Part shown: one piece after another, positions 9,716 to 18,737 of the stretch
How positions within the stretch are numbered: position 1 is the stretch's first letter
How the letters are laid out: the number at the start of each line of letters is the position of its first letter
Assembly: GCA_030841085.1 (NCBI GenBank)
Contig: JAVEDP010000021.1
Location: forward strand, 124,001-188,000
Direction of reading: 5' to 3'
Origin: Pyrinomonadaceae bacterium
GTDB taxonomy: Bacteria; Acidobacteriota; Blastocatellia; Pyrinomonadales; Pyrinomonadaceae
DNA: 64,000 bases
Notes under the pieces: generated by a model
The model's database searches: none
What the model was told of the DNA's origin: nothing
What the model saw: the letters and a program-made list of their open reading frames with translations, nothing else
Program-made: the position numbers and the translations under genes

Positions 9716-10993
9716 TTAGTCATCGCTGCCGTCTATTGGCATATTTTTGTCATATGCGCTCGGTCCAATAGCAGGCATTACTTGTACGAAGCGTTTCTTG
9801 CCAACTTGAAGAAGTACATGTTTGCCGACCTCTGTTAACTCAATTACGGCGTTTACATTCGTATGGCGTTCGCCATTTATGCGGATGGCGCCTTGTTGAA
9901 TTAATCGCCGTGCTTCTGCCATAGATGACGCTATGAAAGGCATTTCGACCAGCAACCGGGGCAATTTGTAGCGGCCATACGGCACAGCGCAAACTTCAAG
10001 TTCCGAAGGTGTCTCTTTGCGCTTGAAAACGCGATCAAATTCTTCTTCGGCTCTTTGCGCATCATCGGTCGAATGAAAATCAGCAATGATTAACTTCGCA
10101 AGCTCCGCCTTTATATCCCGGGGATTCCGTTCGCCCTTCTCGGTCTGATTTTTGAGGGCAGCTATTTGTTCCGTGGTTAGATCAGTCAGCAGTTCGTAAT
10201 ACCGCCACATCAGCTCATCGGAGATCGACATCACTTTGCCGAAGATTTCCGCCGGTGGTTCGTTGATGCCGATGTAGTTTCCCAAACTCTTCGACATCTT
10301 CTGCACGCCGTCGGTGCCTTCCAGCAAGGGCATGATCACGCAGACTTGCGCCTCCTGCTTGTACTCGCGTTGCAGGTTGCGACCCATCAGCAGATTAAAT
10401 TTTTGGTCCGTGCCGCCCAGCTCGACATCGGCTTCGAGCGCGACTGAATCGTATGCCTGCGTCAACGGATACAGCAGCTCGTGCAACGCAATTGGTTTTT
10501 CCTCGGCGAGGCGCTTGGCGAAATCATCGCGTTCCAGAATCTGTTTGACTGTCACGTGCGCAGCCAGCCGAATGAAGCCATCGGAACCAAGCTTGTCCAT
10601 CCATTCAGAATTGAACCGTATCTCGGTCTTTTCGCGATCGAGCAACTTGAATATTTGTTGTTTGTAAGTTTCCGCGTTGGCGTTGATTTCCTCACGCGTG
10701 AGTTGCGGCCGCGTCGCAGAATTGCCGGAAGGGTCGCCGATCAGCCCGGTGAAATCGCCGATTAAAAAAATAACCGTGTGGCCCAATTCCTGAAATGCAC
10801 GCAGCTCGCGAATGACAACTGTGTGCCCCAAATGAATATCAGGAGCCGTTGGATCGACACCGAGTTTCACGCGCAACGGCTTGCCTGTCTTCGCAGAGTT
10901 CTCAAGCTTGGCGCGCAACTCTTCCTTGCGAATGATCTCCGTGGTCCCTTTGCGCAGGTAGTCGAGCTGTTCATCAATCGTCATTGGTTCCAT
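9716..10993 (-). CDS. tyrS: tyrosyl-tRNA synthetase
   Basis: 425 residues. Class I synthetase that charges tRNA-Tyr. The HIGH-type motif is [10 protein letters not shown] near residue 50 and the KMSKS loop is QKMSKSLGN near 235. A C-terminal S4 RNA-binding domain ([17 protein letters not shown], about 355-375) closes the protein. The HLGHT form and the length resemble the TyrZ-like subgroup. The gene sits downstream of purN on the same strand with a 60-base gap. The last residues ([12 protein letters not shown]) are a short lineage-specific tail. Confidence 0.96.
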   Translation of the reverse strand: MEPMTIDEQLDYLRKGTTEIIRKEELRAKLENSAKTGKPLRVKLGVDPTAPDIHLGHTVVIRELRAFQELGHTVIFLIGDFTGLIGDPSGNSATRPQLTREEINANAETYKQQIFKLLDREKTEIRFNSEWMDKLGSDGFIRLAAHVTVKQILERDDFAKRLAEEKPIALHELLYPLTQAYDSVALEADVELGGTDQKFNLLMGRNLQREYKQEAQVCVIMPLLEGTDGVQKMSKSLGNYIGINEPPAEIFGKVMSISDELMWRYYELLTDLTTEQIAALKNQTEKGERNPRDIKAELAKLIIADFHSTDDAQRAEEEFDRVFKRKETPSELEVCAVPYGRYKLPRLLVEMPFIASSMAEARRLIQQGAIRINGERHTNVNAVIELTEVGKHVLLQVGKKRFVQVMPAIGPSAYDKNMPIDGSDD

Positions 10994-11055
10994 CGTAAAT
11001 CGGTCAGTCGCGAATCGTAAACAGAATAAGATGCACGCGCGTTGTGCCAGCGACT

Positions 11056-11661
11056 TTACTTCAGCACCACTCGTCTGCCAACAATCTCGTAAGCACCCCT
11101 GGCGACAACAGCAAGTGCCTCGGCGTACAGCTTGTGCTCTTCTTTCAGTATGCGCGCGGAAAGCGTCTCTTCGGTATCGTCTTCGAGGACGGGCACAATT
11201 TGTTGCGCAATGATTGGCCCGCCATCGAGCGTCTGGTCAACGAAATGTACGGTACACCCGGTGAACTTTGCGCCATGCTCGAGCGCTTGCCGCTGTGCGT
11301 CGAGTCCGGGAAAAGCCGGCAAGAGACTGGGGTGAATGTTCAAAATGCGATTGTGATAGACCGAAAGGAAATGAGTTGACAAGAGGCGCATGTAGCCGGC
11401 AAGACAAACGAAATCAACCTGGTGTTCCTGCAGCACAGTTACAAGTTCGCGATCGTGTTCGTCGCGCGAGCGGCCTCTTCTTTCAACAACTGCTGCCGTC
11501 AAATTTTGTGACTCGGCATGCGCGAGACCGGCGGCGTCTGCTTGGTCGCTGATAACCACCGCAATCTCTGCTTCCGGAACACGTCCGTCGCGAACCGCAG
11601 CGGCAAGCGCCAGCATGTTTGAGCCGCGCCCGGAAATTAGGATAGCAATCTTGATTTTCAC
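11056..11661 (-). CDS. purN: phosphoribosylglycinamide formyltransferase
   Basis: 201 residues. It formylates GAR with 10-formyl-THF in the third step of purine synthesis. The N-terminal [11 protein letters not shown] binds the phosphate, and the catalytic Asn, His and Asp are visible in [19 protein letters not shown] and DGGPIIAQ. The gene follows purM in the transcription direction with a 160-base gap that holds a large inverted repeat, and precedes tyrS. Confidence 0.96.
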   Translation of the reverse strand: MKIKIAILISGRGSNMLALAAAVRDGRVPEAEIAVVISDQADAAGLAHAESQNLTAAVVERRGRSRDEHDRELVTVLQEHQVDFVCLAGYMRLLSTHFLSVYHNRILNIHPSLLPAFPGLDAQRQALEHGAKFTGCTVHFVDQTLDGGPIIAQQIVPVLEDDTEETLSARILKEEHKLYAEALAVVARGAYEIVGRRVVLK

Positions 11662-11696
11662 TTCGGGTGGCGTTACTTGGATTCATTCTCATTTCT

Positions 11697-11793
11697 CTCT
11701 GTGCGTCCTTTGTGTTCTCTGTGCCTCGGTGGTGAGTCTTACGTACGGGATTACTCACCACGGAGACACAGAGAACACAGAGAACGCACAGAG
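11697..11793. repeat. long inverted repeat between purM and purN
   Basis: Arms of about 41 bases, 11697-11737 and 11753-11793, pair with few mismatches around a 15-base loop. The left arm reads CTCTGTGCGTCC... and ends GGTGGTGAGT; the right arm starts ACTCACCACGG. Inside each arm a 9-base unit (ACACAGAGA on one strand) is repeated. It sits within the purM-purN transcription unit, so it could act as an attenuator or mRNA-stabilising hairpin. The same wording occurs, as I recall, in many unrelated environmental genomes. Confidence 0.85.
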
Positions 11794-11820
11794 GCAATTC
11801 AAAACAGGCCACAGGCCGGA

Positions 11821-12855
11821 CTAGATTAACTTGACGCAGCGTTCCCCTTCGATTACGCGGCCAATTTCGTAAAACTGTTCGCTCCGGTCCTGGAAATGCG
11901 ATTTGATAACGCCAGCATCCGATTGCGAGATGACGATAACCATGCCTACGCCCATGTTGAAAGTTCGATACATCTCGTTCTCAGCGACATTACCGATCTT
12001 CTGCATAAGTTCGAAAATAGGAAGTACGGGCCAACTGCTTTTTTCAATCTCTACCGCCGTCCCCGACGGCAGGATGCGCGGAACATTGTCTGTCAATCCG
12101 CCACCCGTAATGTGCGCGAGACCTTTTATCATTCCTGAATCAAGCAAACCATCGAGCGGCTTCAGATAACTAACGTGCGGCTGCAACAGCGCCTCAGCAA
12201 CCGTCATCTTCAATTCATCAAGCCGCGTGTTCACATCGTGGCCCGCTACTTCGAAAAACAATTTGCGCGCGAGCGAGTAACCATTCGTGTGTAATCCAAC
12301 TGACGGCAATGCCAGCAAGATATCGCCCGCTACAATCTGTTTGCCGTCGATAATTTTGCTTTTGTCGACAACTCCAACGATGAAGCCGGCAACATCGTAT
12401 TCACCGTCAGCATAAAAGTCGGGCATCTCGGCCGTTTCGCCGCCGAGCAGGACACAACCATTTTCTTTTGCGCCCTGCGCTACACCTTCGACGATCGCCG
12501 CAACAACATCCGGCAGAAGCTTTCCGGTGGCGATGTAGTCGAGAAAAAAGAGTGGGCGCGCGCCCTGGACCAGAATGTCGTTGACGCAGTGGTTAACCAG
12601 ATCGCGGCCGACGGTATTGTGGACTCCGGCCAGAAATGCAATCTTCAGTTTCGTGCCGACGCCATCGGCCGAAGCAACCAGAACCGGTTGCTTCAGCTTG
12701 GGAAAGGCGCCGTCAAACATTCCCCCAAAGCTGCCAATCTCGGAAAGCGTTTGCGCGTTGAAGGTCTGTTTCGCGAGTTGCTTGATTCTGTCGGTGGCGC
12801 GAGTGGCGGCATCAATATCAACGCCGGCATCCGCATATGAAATTGGCTTTGTCAT
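11821..12855 (-). CDS. purM: phosphoribosylformylglycinamidine cyclo-ligase
   Basis: 344 residues from ATG 12855. An upstream in-frame start at 12921 would add 22 residues (with PPQTNSLLY) that are only the translation of a repeat element, and the family N-terminus is ISYADAGVDIDAATRATD, so I take 12855. PurM closes FGAM to AIR with ATP. ASADGVGTKLKIA, LGGETAEMPDFY and HITGGGLTDNVPRILP are the conserved blocks. It lies between a MBL-hydrolase gene and purN, within a minus-strand purine group. Confidence 0.95.
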   Translation of the reverse strand: MTKPISYADAGVDIDAATRATDRIKQLAKQTFNAQTLSEIGSFGGMFDGAFPKLKQPVLVASADGVGTKLKIAFLAGVHNTVGRDLVNHCVNDILVQGARPLFFLDYIATGKLLPDVVAAIVEGVAQGAKENGCVLLGGETAEMPDFYADGEYDVAGFIVGVVDKSKIIDGKQIVAGDILLALPSVGLHTNGYSLARKLFFEVAGHDVNTRLDELKMTVAEALLQPHVSYLKPLDGLLDSGMIKGLAHITGGGLTDNVPRILPSGTAVEIEKSSWPVLPIFELMQKIGNVAENEMYRTFNMGVGMVIVISQSDAGVIKSHFQDRSEQFYEIGRVIEGERCVKLI

Positions 12856-12879
12856 TTGGTTAGTAAATGGTAGATCAGC

Positions 12880-12955
12880 GTAAAGCAAACTGTTAGTTTG
12901 CGGTGGATAGTTAGCACTCACTTGGCAACCAACGCAAACTAACAGTTTGCTTTAC
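12880..12955. repeat. stop-codon element, copy A (76 bp, terminal inverted repeats)
   Basis: Ends in GTAAAGC on both strands; each 23-base terminal repeat holds the self-pairing core GCAAACTGTTAGTTTGC (stem GCAAACT/AGTTTGC, loop GTT). Interior about 30 bases. Lies in the gap between the MBL-hydrolase stop and the purM start, both minus strand. This is the only full copy whose ends do not form part of a coding sequence in my preferred annotation. Confidence 0.9.
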
Positions 12956-12987
12956 CATTTACGATTTACTATTTACGATTTACCGCT
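12956..12987. repeat. 7-base tandem repeat (ATTTACG unit)
   Basis: ATTTACG, ATTTACT, ATTTACG, ATTTACC follow one another directly after copy A of the stop-codon element and run into the stop codon of the MBL-hydrolase gene (TAA at 12969-12971 on the minus strand). A degenerate partner, TTAGTAAATGGTAGA, lies on the other side of copy A at about 12860-12873, so the element seems to be framed by an inverted pair of these repeats. Confidence 0.75.
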
Positions 12988-14123
12988 TTGGGAGGTGGTC
13001 CAAAGTCGCCATAGGCGATGAATCCGGAACGCGTGGAATCATCCTTCTGCCCGGCTCGCCCGGCCCACACGTCAACCGCGCCTTCTTTCGCTGTCTTGAT
13101 TACATAATCCTTCTCTTTGCCGCGTGTCGTAATCGTTATCTCGCCTTGCAGGTCAGTCCGGAACAACTTCGCGTTCGCCGCTTTCAATCTATCCAGCACC
13201 GCCTGCGAAGGGTGGCCATATCGATTCCACTCGCCGCAGGAGACGACAGCCACTTCCGGCTTCACGCGCTCGACGAAGTCCTGCGACGTTGCGTACTTTG
13301 AACCGTGATGACTGACTTTTAAGATCGTCGAGCGCAGGTTCATGTCCTTCGTCAGCATGCGGTGCTCGGTTTGCTCTTCAGCGTCGCCGGTCAAGAGCAT
13401 GGAGAAGTCGCCATAGTCCAGCCTGATGACAATCGAATTCGCATTTGGCAAGTTACCGCCAGTTTTCATCTGGTCTTTCGTAAACAATGGTTCGGTCGGC
13501 GCGAGCACCATCAGCCGAGCGCCGCCACCAATATCATATTTCGTGCCGGCTTGAGTTTTCTCATAGCTCGCACCGCTTTGCGTCACCGCATCCTTGTAGT
13601 CATCGTAAAATTTTGTGATTGAACTCGACTTGGCAGCCGGCTTTTTATCTTGGGCGGATTTCTTGTCTTGAGCAGGTTTCTTTTGAGCAACTTTCGGACC
13701 CTGTTTCACGGCCAGTGATTCGGGAACGTCGGGTTCAGTGCCGTTATCGATTACGCGCAAGACCTTGGTGCCTTTAATTACTTCGTCCGCGCCGCCAATG
13801 TGATCGGGATGCGGATGCGTGGCAATAAAGAAGTCGAGCTGCTGCACGTTGTAACGCTTCAACGCTTCGAGGACGACTTTGCCTTTGTTGGTGTCGCCGG
13901 CGTCAATCAGCACAGACGTCCCGGTAGGCGAGATAATCAGAATTGAATCGCCTTCAACTGGTCCAACATCGAGAATGTGTACCTGAAGTTCTTTGCCGGA
14001 TGGCGTAGGCGGTTTCGTTTTCCACCAGGGCAGGACATATTTCCAGCCGACGTAACCGGCCGGAATCAGCAGCAGAACCAAAACCGCGCTCGCGCATCCA
14101 CAGCCTTTTGTTGCTCGACTCAC
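12969..14123 (-). CDS. membrane-anchored ComEC/Rec2-type metallo-beta-lactamase-fold hydrolase
   Basis: 384 residues. One N-terminal membrane span (about 11-30, ASAVLVLLLIPAGYVGW) then a MBL domain: QVHILDVGPVEGDSILI, LIDAGD, the metal motif THPHPDHIGG near residue 106 and VSHHGSKYATS near 270. This is the soluble domain found at the C-terminus of ComEC, here as a separate anchored enzyme with a lysine- and serine-rich insert (about 130-165, KKPAQDKKSAQDKKPAAKSS). It probably faces the periplasm and acts on nucleic acids or another phosphodiester; substrate unproven. Its stop lies in a 7-base tandem repeat. Confidence 0.85.
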   Translation of the reverse strand: MSRATKGCGCASAVLVLLLIPAGYVGWKYVLPWWKTKPPTPSGKELQVHILDVGPVEGDSILIISPTGTSVLIDAGDTNKGKVVLEALKRYNVQQLDFFIATHPHPDHIGGADEVIKGTKVLRVIDNGTEPDVPESLAVKQGPKVAQKKPAQDKKSAQDKKPAAKSSSITKFYDDYKDAVTQSGASYEKTQAGTKYDIGGGARLMVLAPTEPLFTKDQMKTGGNLPNANSIVIRLDYGDFSMLLTGDAEEQTEHRMLTKDMNLRSTILKVSHHGSKYATSQDFVERVKPEVAVVSCGEWNRYGHPSQAVLDRLKAANAKLFRTDLQGEITITTRGKEKDYVIKTAKEGAVDVWAGRAGQKDDSTRSGFIAYGDFGPPPKAVNRK

Positions 14124-14143
14124 TGATCGTTCCTCGCAGAAAC

Positions 14144-14476
14144 CTAATTTATTTTTACCAGTACTTCTTCAGTTTCCAAAAACTCCATTGCTCTGGGAAG
14201 TGACTTCGCCAACACGCTTCGGAGGGTGGCGTTCGAAGTATTGCCGCAAGTAAGTAAAATTATCTTGGGAGGGGGACCCAGACTTTCAACTAAATGAACA
14301 AAGTCACGGTCTTTTGTGATGATCGTTGCTTGTCGTTCTCTTGCAACCAGGAAGATTTCACGGTCGCCAGCATCGCGGAGTCCCAAATCGCGAACCGCCA
14401 AGGCTGAAACTCCGAAGGTCAGCTGAAGCCACGGCGCCAACTTGGGTGACAGTTGTGCGTCAACCCAGAGAATCAT
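14144..14476 (-). CDS. DUF5615 PIN-like toxin candidate
   Basis: 110 residues. WVDAQLSPKLAPWLQ at the start (acidic D5), LRDAGDREIFLVAR in the middle and TIITKDRDFVHL near 55-66 are the conserved blocks of the DUF5615 PIN-like family (also called Mut7-C-like). Its GTG/ATG start overlaps the stop of the DUF433 gene by 4 bases (14473-14476), a tight two-gene unit. The pair DUF433 plus DUF5615 is widely seen and regarded as a toxin-antitoxin module. Confidence 0.85.
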   Translation of the reverse strand: MILWVDAQLSPKLAPWLQLTFGVSALAVRDLGLRDAGDREIFLVARERQATIITKDRDFVHLVESLGPPPKIILLTCGNTSNATLRSVLAKSLPRAMEFLETEEVLVKIN

Positions 14477-14697
14477 GCGGCCAGCACGGGATGATCTATT
14501 CTGCGCGCGGCATACTGCAAAGCGGCTTTGAGATCGTCTCGTTCCAGATCGGGCATTTCTTCGAGTATCTGCTCAGCACTGAGACCCGCTGCATACAAGT
14601 CCAGGATGTCAACGACTCTGATTCGCATTCCGCGAATGCAGGGGCGTCCACCGCATTGGTCTGGGTTGATTGTTATGCGATCCAGTAGTTCAATCAT
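14473..14697 (-). CDS. DUF433 antitoxin
   Basis: 74 residues. ITINPDQCGGRPCIRGMRIRVVDILDLYAAG and the following helix (split here: GGRPCIRGMRIRV, then LSAEQILEEMPDL, then DDLKAALQYAA) are the standard DUF433 winged-helix-like pattern. It precedes and overlaps the DUF5615 gene. It would bind the toxin and probably the promoter. The pair is inserted between purF and the MBL gene, in the purine group. Confidence 0.88.
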   Translation of the reverse strand: MIELLDRITINPDQCGGRPCIRGMRIRVVDILDLYAAGLSAEQILEEMPDLERDDLKAALQYAARRIDHPVLAA

Positions 14698-14713
14698 GAC
14701 ACTATCTTAGCAC

Positions 14714-16144
14714 CTAGTTCTCAGCGATTGCAGCTTCATGATCGCGCTCCCACATTGTCTCCGCCTCGCTGGTAATGCGCGTCGGATACTGTTCGTTCCA
14801 ACAGGCGACGCACGATGAATCGCGGCTAACTCCAATTGCCTTGACCATCCCTTCGAGCGAAAGATAACCAAGCGAGTCAGCTTCGATAAACTTGCGAATT
14901 TCTTCGATCGACATTTGCGCGGCGATCAAATCGGCCTTATTCGGCGTGTCGATGCCGTAGTAACACGGACTAATCGTCGGCGGACAACTGATGCGCATAT
15001 GCACTTCGCCGGCGCCGGCCTCGCGCACCATCCTGACGATTTTTTTGGAGGTCGTGCCGCGCACAATCGAATCGTCTATTAGCACTACCCGTTTGCCGGC
15101 GATCAACTCGCGCACCGGGTTCAATTTGATGCGCACGCCAAACGATCGGATCGATTGACGCGGTTCGATAAAGGTGCGGCCAACATAATGATTCCTCACC
15201 AGGCCAAAGCGAAAGCTAACGCCGCTTTGCGCGGAATAACCAATCGCGGCAACTGTCCCTGAATCCGGCACTGGCACTACCACATCCGCGTCCGCGGGTT
15301 GTTCGATGGCGAGTTGCGCGCCCATGCGGTGACGCGATTCGTTCACAGATTGGCCATAGATCAACGAATCCGGTCGCGCAAAATAGACGTGCTCAAACAA
15401 ACACATCGAGGCCTTCTGCACCGGCAACGGATGCGAAGATCGCAAGCCATCCTGATCGATGACCAACATCTCTCCAGGTTCGACGTCGCGAACATACTGC
15501 GCGTCGATTAAATCAAAAGCACACGTTTCGGAAGCAACCACCCAGGCGTCGCCCAAACGGCCCAGCGCCAGCGGACGAAAGCCGCGCGGGTCGCGAACCG
15601 CGATCAGTTCATTCGGTGTTAGAAACAACATCGAGAATGCGCCTTCAGTGTTGCGCAAGACTTCCGGAATCGCTTCGCGCACTGACGACGCCTTCGAGCG
15701 CGCTACGCCATGCAGAATTACTTCAGTGTCTGAAGTCGCAGAAAAGATCGCGCCTTCCTTTTCCAGTTTGCGTCGCTCTTCACGCGCGAACGGCAAATTG
15801 CCGTTGTGACAGATGGCGATCTGACCGTGCTGGCATGTAACTAAAAATGGTTGCGCTTCGCGAATTGAAACTTCCCCGGCGGTCGAATAGCGCACATGAC
15901 CAATAGCGCTGGCCCCCGGCAAGCGATCGAGCGTTGACTGATCAAACGCATCGGCCACATGGCCCATCGCGCGCTCAAGTCGCAGTTCCGTACCATTCGA
16001 CGCCGTGATGCCGCACGACTCCTGCCCGCGATGTTGCAGCGCGTACAATCCCAGATACGTCAGTCGCGCAGCATCGGCGTGCCCGTAGATGCCAAACACG
16101 CCACACTCGTCTCTGAATTTGTCCTGCGTCAGTTCGAACTGCAC
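14714..16144 (-). CDS. purF: amidophosphoribosyltransferase
   Basis: 476 residues. First committed step of purine synthesis: PRPP plus glutamine to phosphoribosylamine. The N-terminal nucleophile is C14 in RDECGVFGIYGH, exposed after removal of a 13-residue propeptide, as in the B. subtilis-type enzyme. HRGQESCGI and GHVRYSTAG follow, and the PRPP loop is VVLIDDSIVRGTTSKKIV near 350. C-terminal cysteines (ISCPPTISPCYYG, DSSCVACWN) fit the iron-sulfur form of the family. Head gene of the minus-strand purine group; divergent from cytochrome c at 16341. Confidence 0.97.
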   Translation of the reverse strand: MQFELTQDKFRDECGVFGIYGHADAARLTYLGLYALQHRGQESCGITASNGTELRLERAMGHVADAFDQSTLDRLPGASAIGHVRYSTAGEVSIREAQPFLVTCQHGQIAICHNGNLPFAREERRKLEKEGAIFSATSDTEVILHGVARSKASSVREAIPEVLRNTEGAFSMLFLTPNELIAVRDPRGFRPLALGRLGDAWVVASETCAFDLIDAQYVRDVEPGEMLVIDQDGLRSSHPLPVQKASMCLFEHVYFARPDSLIYGQSVNESRHRMGAQLAIEQPADADVVVPVPDSGTVAAIGYSAQSGVSFRFGLVRNHYVGRTFIEPRQSIRSFGVRIKLNPVRELIAGKRVVLIDDSIVRGTTSKKIVRMVREAGAGEVHMRISCPPTISPCYYGIDTPNKADLIAAQMSIEEIRKFIEADSLGYLSLEGMVKAIGVSRDSSCVACWNEQYPTRITSEAETMWERDHEAAIAEN

Positions 16145-16340
16145 TGGTTTTTACCTTTGGTCGAGAAAACTATTCATTTCCGAAAAACGAGCTTACTTTG
16201 CATTACCGCGCGATTCAACTCGCATACGCGATCCCCGGATACACAAAACATTCTCAGTTGGGTATCATGAGTTTAGAACCTAAGGCACGCGCCGAACTTT
16301 GTGCAGCAATAGTAAGCGGAAACCAGGGGGACTTAACTTC

Positions 16341-16697
16341 ATGAAACATGTTTTTTTCATTGTTTTGCTGGCAACGTTCGCAACAACTTATCCAAGTCTC
16401 CTCGCACCAACATCCCCGACGGCAAATGCCGGCGCTTTTCCTGCCGTAAATGCCGCGCAACTATACGCAAAACAATGCGCCTCGTGTCATGGCAAGGACG
16501 GCCAGGCAAAAACAATCAAGGGCAAACTAAAGCACGCGCGAAACCTGACGGACGCCGCGTGGCAGGAGAAAGTCAGCGACGAGCGCATCTTTAATTCCAT
16601 AATGAACGGCAAGGAAAAGATGCCGGCTTATGGAAAGAAACTTTCGCAGGAACAAATCGAGGCACTGGCCACTTACGTTCGCGCGCTTAAGAAATAG
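16341..16697 (+). CDS. small c-type cytochrome
   Basis: 118 residues from ATG 16341, chosen because AGGGGGAC lies about 8 bases upstream and a signal peptide then starts at once (MKHVFFIVLLATFATTYPSLL). An upstream ATG at 16299 would put 14 polar residues before it. The haem motif is CASCH in QLYAKQCASCHGKDGQ, and the axial Met is in EKMPAYGKKLS. One haem, class I cytochrome c, periplasmic. It has no oxidase or dehydrogenase neighbour, so its electron partner is unknown. Confidence 0.93.
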   Translation: MKHVFFIVLLATFATTYPSLLAPTSPTANAGAFPAVNAAQLYAKQCASCHGKDGQAKTIKGKLKHARNLTDAAWQEKVSDERIFNSIMNGKEKMPAYGKKLSQEQIEALATYVRALKK

Positions 16698-16749
16698 CGT
16701 GTACGTTGCGCAAATCTTTGATCGTTTCTGAGGGTGTTCGATTTCAAAA

Positions 16750-17253
16750 GTGAAACCTCCAAATACACTTCGCCGCCTAACTGTTTCGCTTCTGCGAGTG
16801 ATGCTGGTTGCGGCACTGCTGTTTTCGGGTTGGCTGATCTACTCAAAACTTCCGCACCGTTCAAACACCGACGCTCGCTCGTCGCACAATGAAACCTCGC
16901 TGCAGATCATGTTGCGGCCCGTCGGCATTAATGCCGCGGCTCTGGACATTCCGGTGGAACTATATCCGGTGGACATCGTCGCCGTGCGGCACGAATACTT
17001 TACCGAACGGCGCGCCGGTAAACGTTTCGATGATTTCCTGAACGAGCGCATGCAGGGGCGCCGTCCCGTCAACGCCAAACTTGATAAGGACGGTCAGGCA
17101 ACAATAGTTGTCACCGCCGGCAGCTGGTGGCTCAATGCTGTATTGCCGGGCGAAGAAGATTTAGAGTGGCGTCTACCGATTAATGTTGCGGGCAGTAAAC
17201 AGATTGTGGAACTCACCTCACAGAACGTCTACACGCGCACAAAAAGCTTTTGA
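16750..17253 (+). CDS. membrane-anchored hypothetical protein
   Basis: 167 residues from GTG 16750. A hydrophobic segment at about 11-31 (VSLLRVMLVAALLFSGWLIY) is an anchor or signal, followed by a mostly beta periplasmic part (IVVTAGSWWLNAVLPGEEDLEW). The GTG start follows the cytochrome gene by 52 bases, so the two may be co-transcribed. I do not recognise the family. The latter half, with a short Ig-like pattern of alternating strands, could be a small domain that holds a ligand, but nothing specific can be claimed. Confidence 0.7.
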   Translation: MKPPNTLRRLTVSLLRVMLVAALLFSGWLIYSKLPHRSNTDARSSHNETSLQIMLRPVGINAAALDIPVELYPVDIVAVRHEYFTERRAGKRFDDFLNERMQGRRPVNAKLDKDGQATIVVTAGSWWLNAVLPGEEDLEWRLPINVAGSKQIVELTSQNVYTRTKSF

Positions 17254-17263
17254 AATTCGTTCG

Positions 17264-17401
17264 TTGTCAGTGGTCAGTTGGCAGTTGTATCCGCAGGCCA
17301 AACTTGAATGATATTGACAATCCTTGCTTTAGCTGACAACTAAACACCGATCAACAAACAACGAAAAACTAACAACGGACAACTGACGACGGACAACCGA
17401 C
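17264..17401. repeat. inverted pair of 7-base tandem repeats (GTCAGTG / ACAACGG units)
   Basis: Left block (about 17265-17287): TGTCAGT, GGTCAGT, TGGCAGT. Right block (about 17371-17400): AACAACG, GACAACT, GACGACG, GACAACC. The blocks are roughly inverse complements. They fill the gap between the hypothetical gene and the dehydrogenase gene, whose ATG lies 7 bases after the right block. Confidence 0.75.
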
Positions 17402-17407
17402 CTACTG

Positions 17408-18361
17408 ATGAAAGCGCTTCGCGTAGAAAAGAAAAAGTTGGCCGTGCGCGAGGTTGAAAAGCCTGCGCGCGAAGACGAAGCACTCGTGCGCGTGCTGCTT
17501 TCAGGAATCTGCAATACAGACCTGGAAATCGCGCGCGGTTATGCCGGCTTCAAAGGAACGATCGGACACGAGTTTGTCGGCGTCGTTGAAGAAGCCGCTG
17601 ACACAACGCTTATCGGCCGGCGCGTCGTCGGGGAAATCAACGCCGGTTGCGGAGAATGCGCGCTTTGCAGCGCCGGTGACCCACGCCATTGCGCCACCCG
17701 AACCGTGCTGGGCATCGTTGGACGTGACGGCGCTCACGCCGAATTTCTCAAGCTGCCACAAACAAATCTTTTCAAGGTTCCGGATATCGTGCTTGATGAG
17801 CACGCGGTTTTCACTGAACCACTGGCTGCTGCTTGCGGCGTTTTGGAATGCGTCGAAACCAAACCAACCGATCGCGTGGCGGTGATCGGTGACGGCAAAC
17901 TCGGCCTGCTTTGCGCGCAAGTGCTCGCGCTAACAGGCGCCCAGGTTGTCTTGATTGGCAAGCATGCAGACAAGTTACGAATCGCCGAACGTCGCGGCAT
18001 TGAAACCGTTACCGCGAAGAGCGCAGCAAAGCGCAAACGCGAGTTTGACGTAGTGGTCGAAGCCTCCGGCTCGCCATCCGGATTTGCCGGCGCACTTCAG
18101 TTGTTGCGGCCGCGCGGTGTGCTGGTTTTGAAATCAACGTTTGAAGGCAAGGCCGAGTTCGTTCAGGCGCCGCTGGTCGTCGACGAGATAAGCATCGTGG
18201 GCTCGCGCTGCGGCCGTTTTCAACCCGCGCTCGATCTGCTCAAAAAGGGCGCTATCGATATCGACAGTTTGATAAGTGAAGAGTATCCGCTCACGCGCGG
18301 CGTGTATGCCATGGAACGCGCTGGGAAGAAAGGCGCCCTGAAAGTGTTTTTGCGGCCCTGA
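17408..18361 (+). CDS. zinc-dependent alcohol/polyol dehydrogenase (MDR family)
   Basis: 317 residues, short for the family. Catalytic zinc region GICNTDLE and GTIGHEFVGVV (C34, H55, E56), and structural zinc loop CGECALCSAGDPRHC near 83-97. The Rossmann motif is VIGDGKLGLLCAQV near 158. It oxidises an alcohol with NAD(P); threonine dehydrogenase and sorbitol dehydrogenase are relatives, but the substrate is not readable. The gene is flanked by 7-base repeat blocks on both sides, so it is probably transcribed by itself. Confidence 0.9.
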   Translation: MKALRVEKKKLAVREVEKPAREDEALVRVLLSGICNTDLEIARGYAGFKGTIGHEFVGVVEEAADTTLIGRRVVGEINAGCGECALCSAGDPRHCATRTVLGIVGRDGAHAEFLKLPQTNLFKVPDIVLDEHAVFTEPLAAACGVLECVETKPTDRVAVIGDGKLGLLCAQVLALTGAQVVLIGKHADKLRIAERRGIETVTAKSAAKRKREFDVVVEASGSPSGFAGALQLLRPRGVLVLKSTFEGKAEFVQAPLVVDEISIVGSRCGRFQPALDLLKKGAIDIDSLISEEYPLTRGVYAMERAGKKGALKVFLRP

Positions 18362-18737
18362 GTTTTAAAACGGAAGAGGCGCAGAAAGAGATTTGCCATT
18401 TTCCATTTGCCATTTTCCATTTGCCATTTTGCTATTGTCCATTTTCCATTTGCTATTTTCCATTAGACTCACGCCGCTGAGTTGGAACGCGCGCGGTTTG
18501 AGAAGAGGCACTGGTTTCAATGAAAAATGGTAAATGAGAAATGGCAAATGGAAAATCTTGGTTCGCTGCCTTCTGCCTCCTGCCTTCTGCCCTCTTCCGA
18601 CTCGCTTCGCTCGTTTCTTTGCTCCCTGATTCCCGTTTAGCTATACTTCACGCCTTCCCTTCTGCGGCCTGACGATTACCGGGTTTCTGGCGTTCCAAGA
18701 GGTCGCGACATGCAGTTTTTCTTGAAGGCGGTGCTTT
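18362..18737. repeat. 376-base gap filled with 7-base tandem repeats
   Basis: 18393-18463 holds TTGCCAT and TTTCCAT in alternation, about ten units. 18519-18556 holds the inverse (ATGGTAAATGAGAAATGGCAAATGGAAAAT). 18570-18597 holds a different 7-base unit, TGCCTTC, four times. CTCGCTTCGCTCG (18601-18613) is a small palindrome. The last 100 bases before HtrA carry AAGGCGG at about 18725 as its ribosome site. No gene seen. Confidence 0.8.

Noticed and set aside
12856-12921. Upstream start of purM giving PPQTNSLLY
   Set aside because: These residues are the translation of the stop-codon element; the same words appear in unrelated frames next to the other copies.
12969-14123. A full ComEC DNA-uptake channel
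   Set aside because: Only one N-terminal membrane span and the MBL domain are present; there is no competence channel domain.
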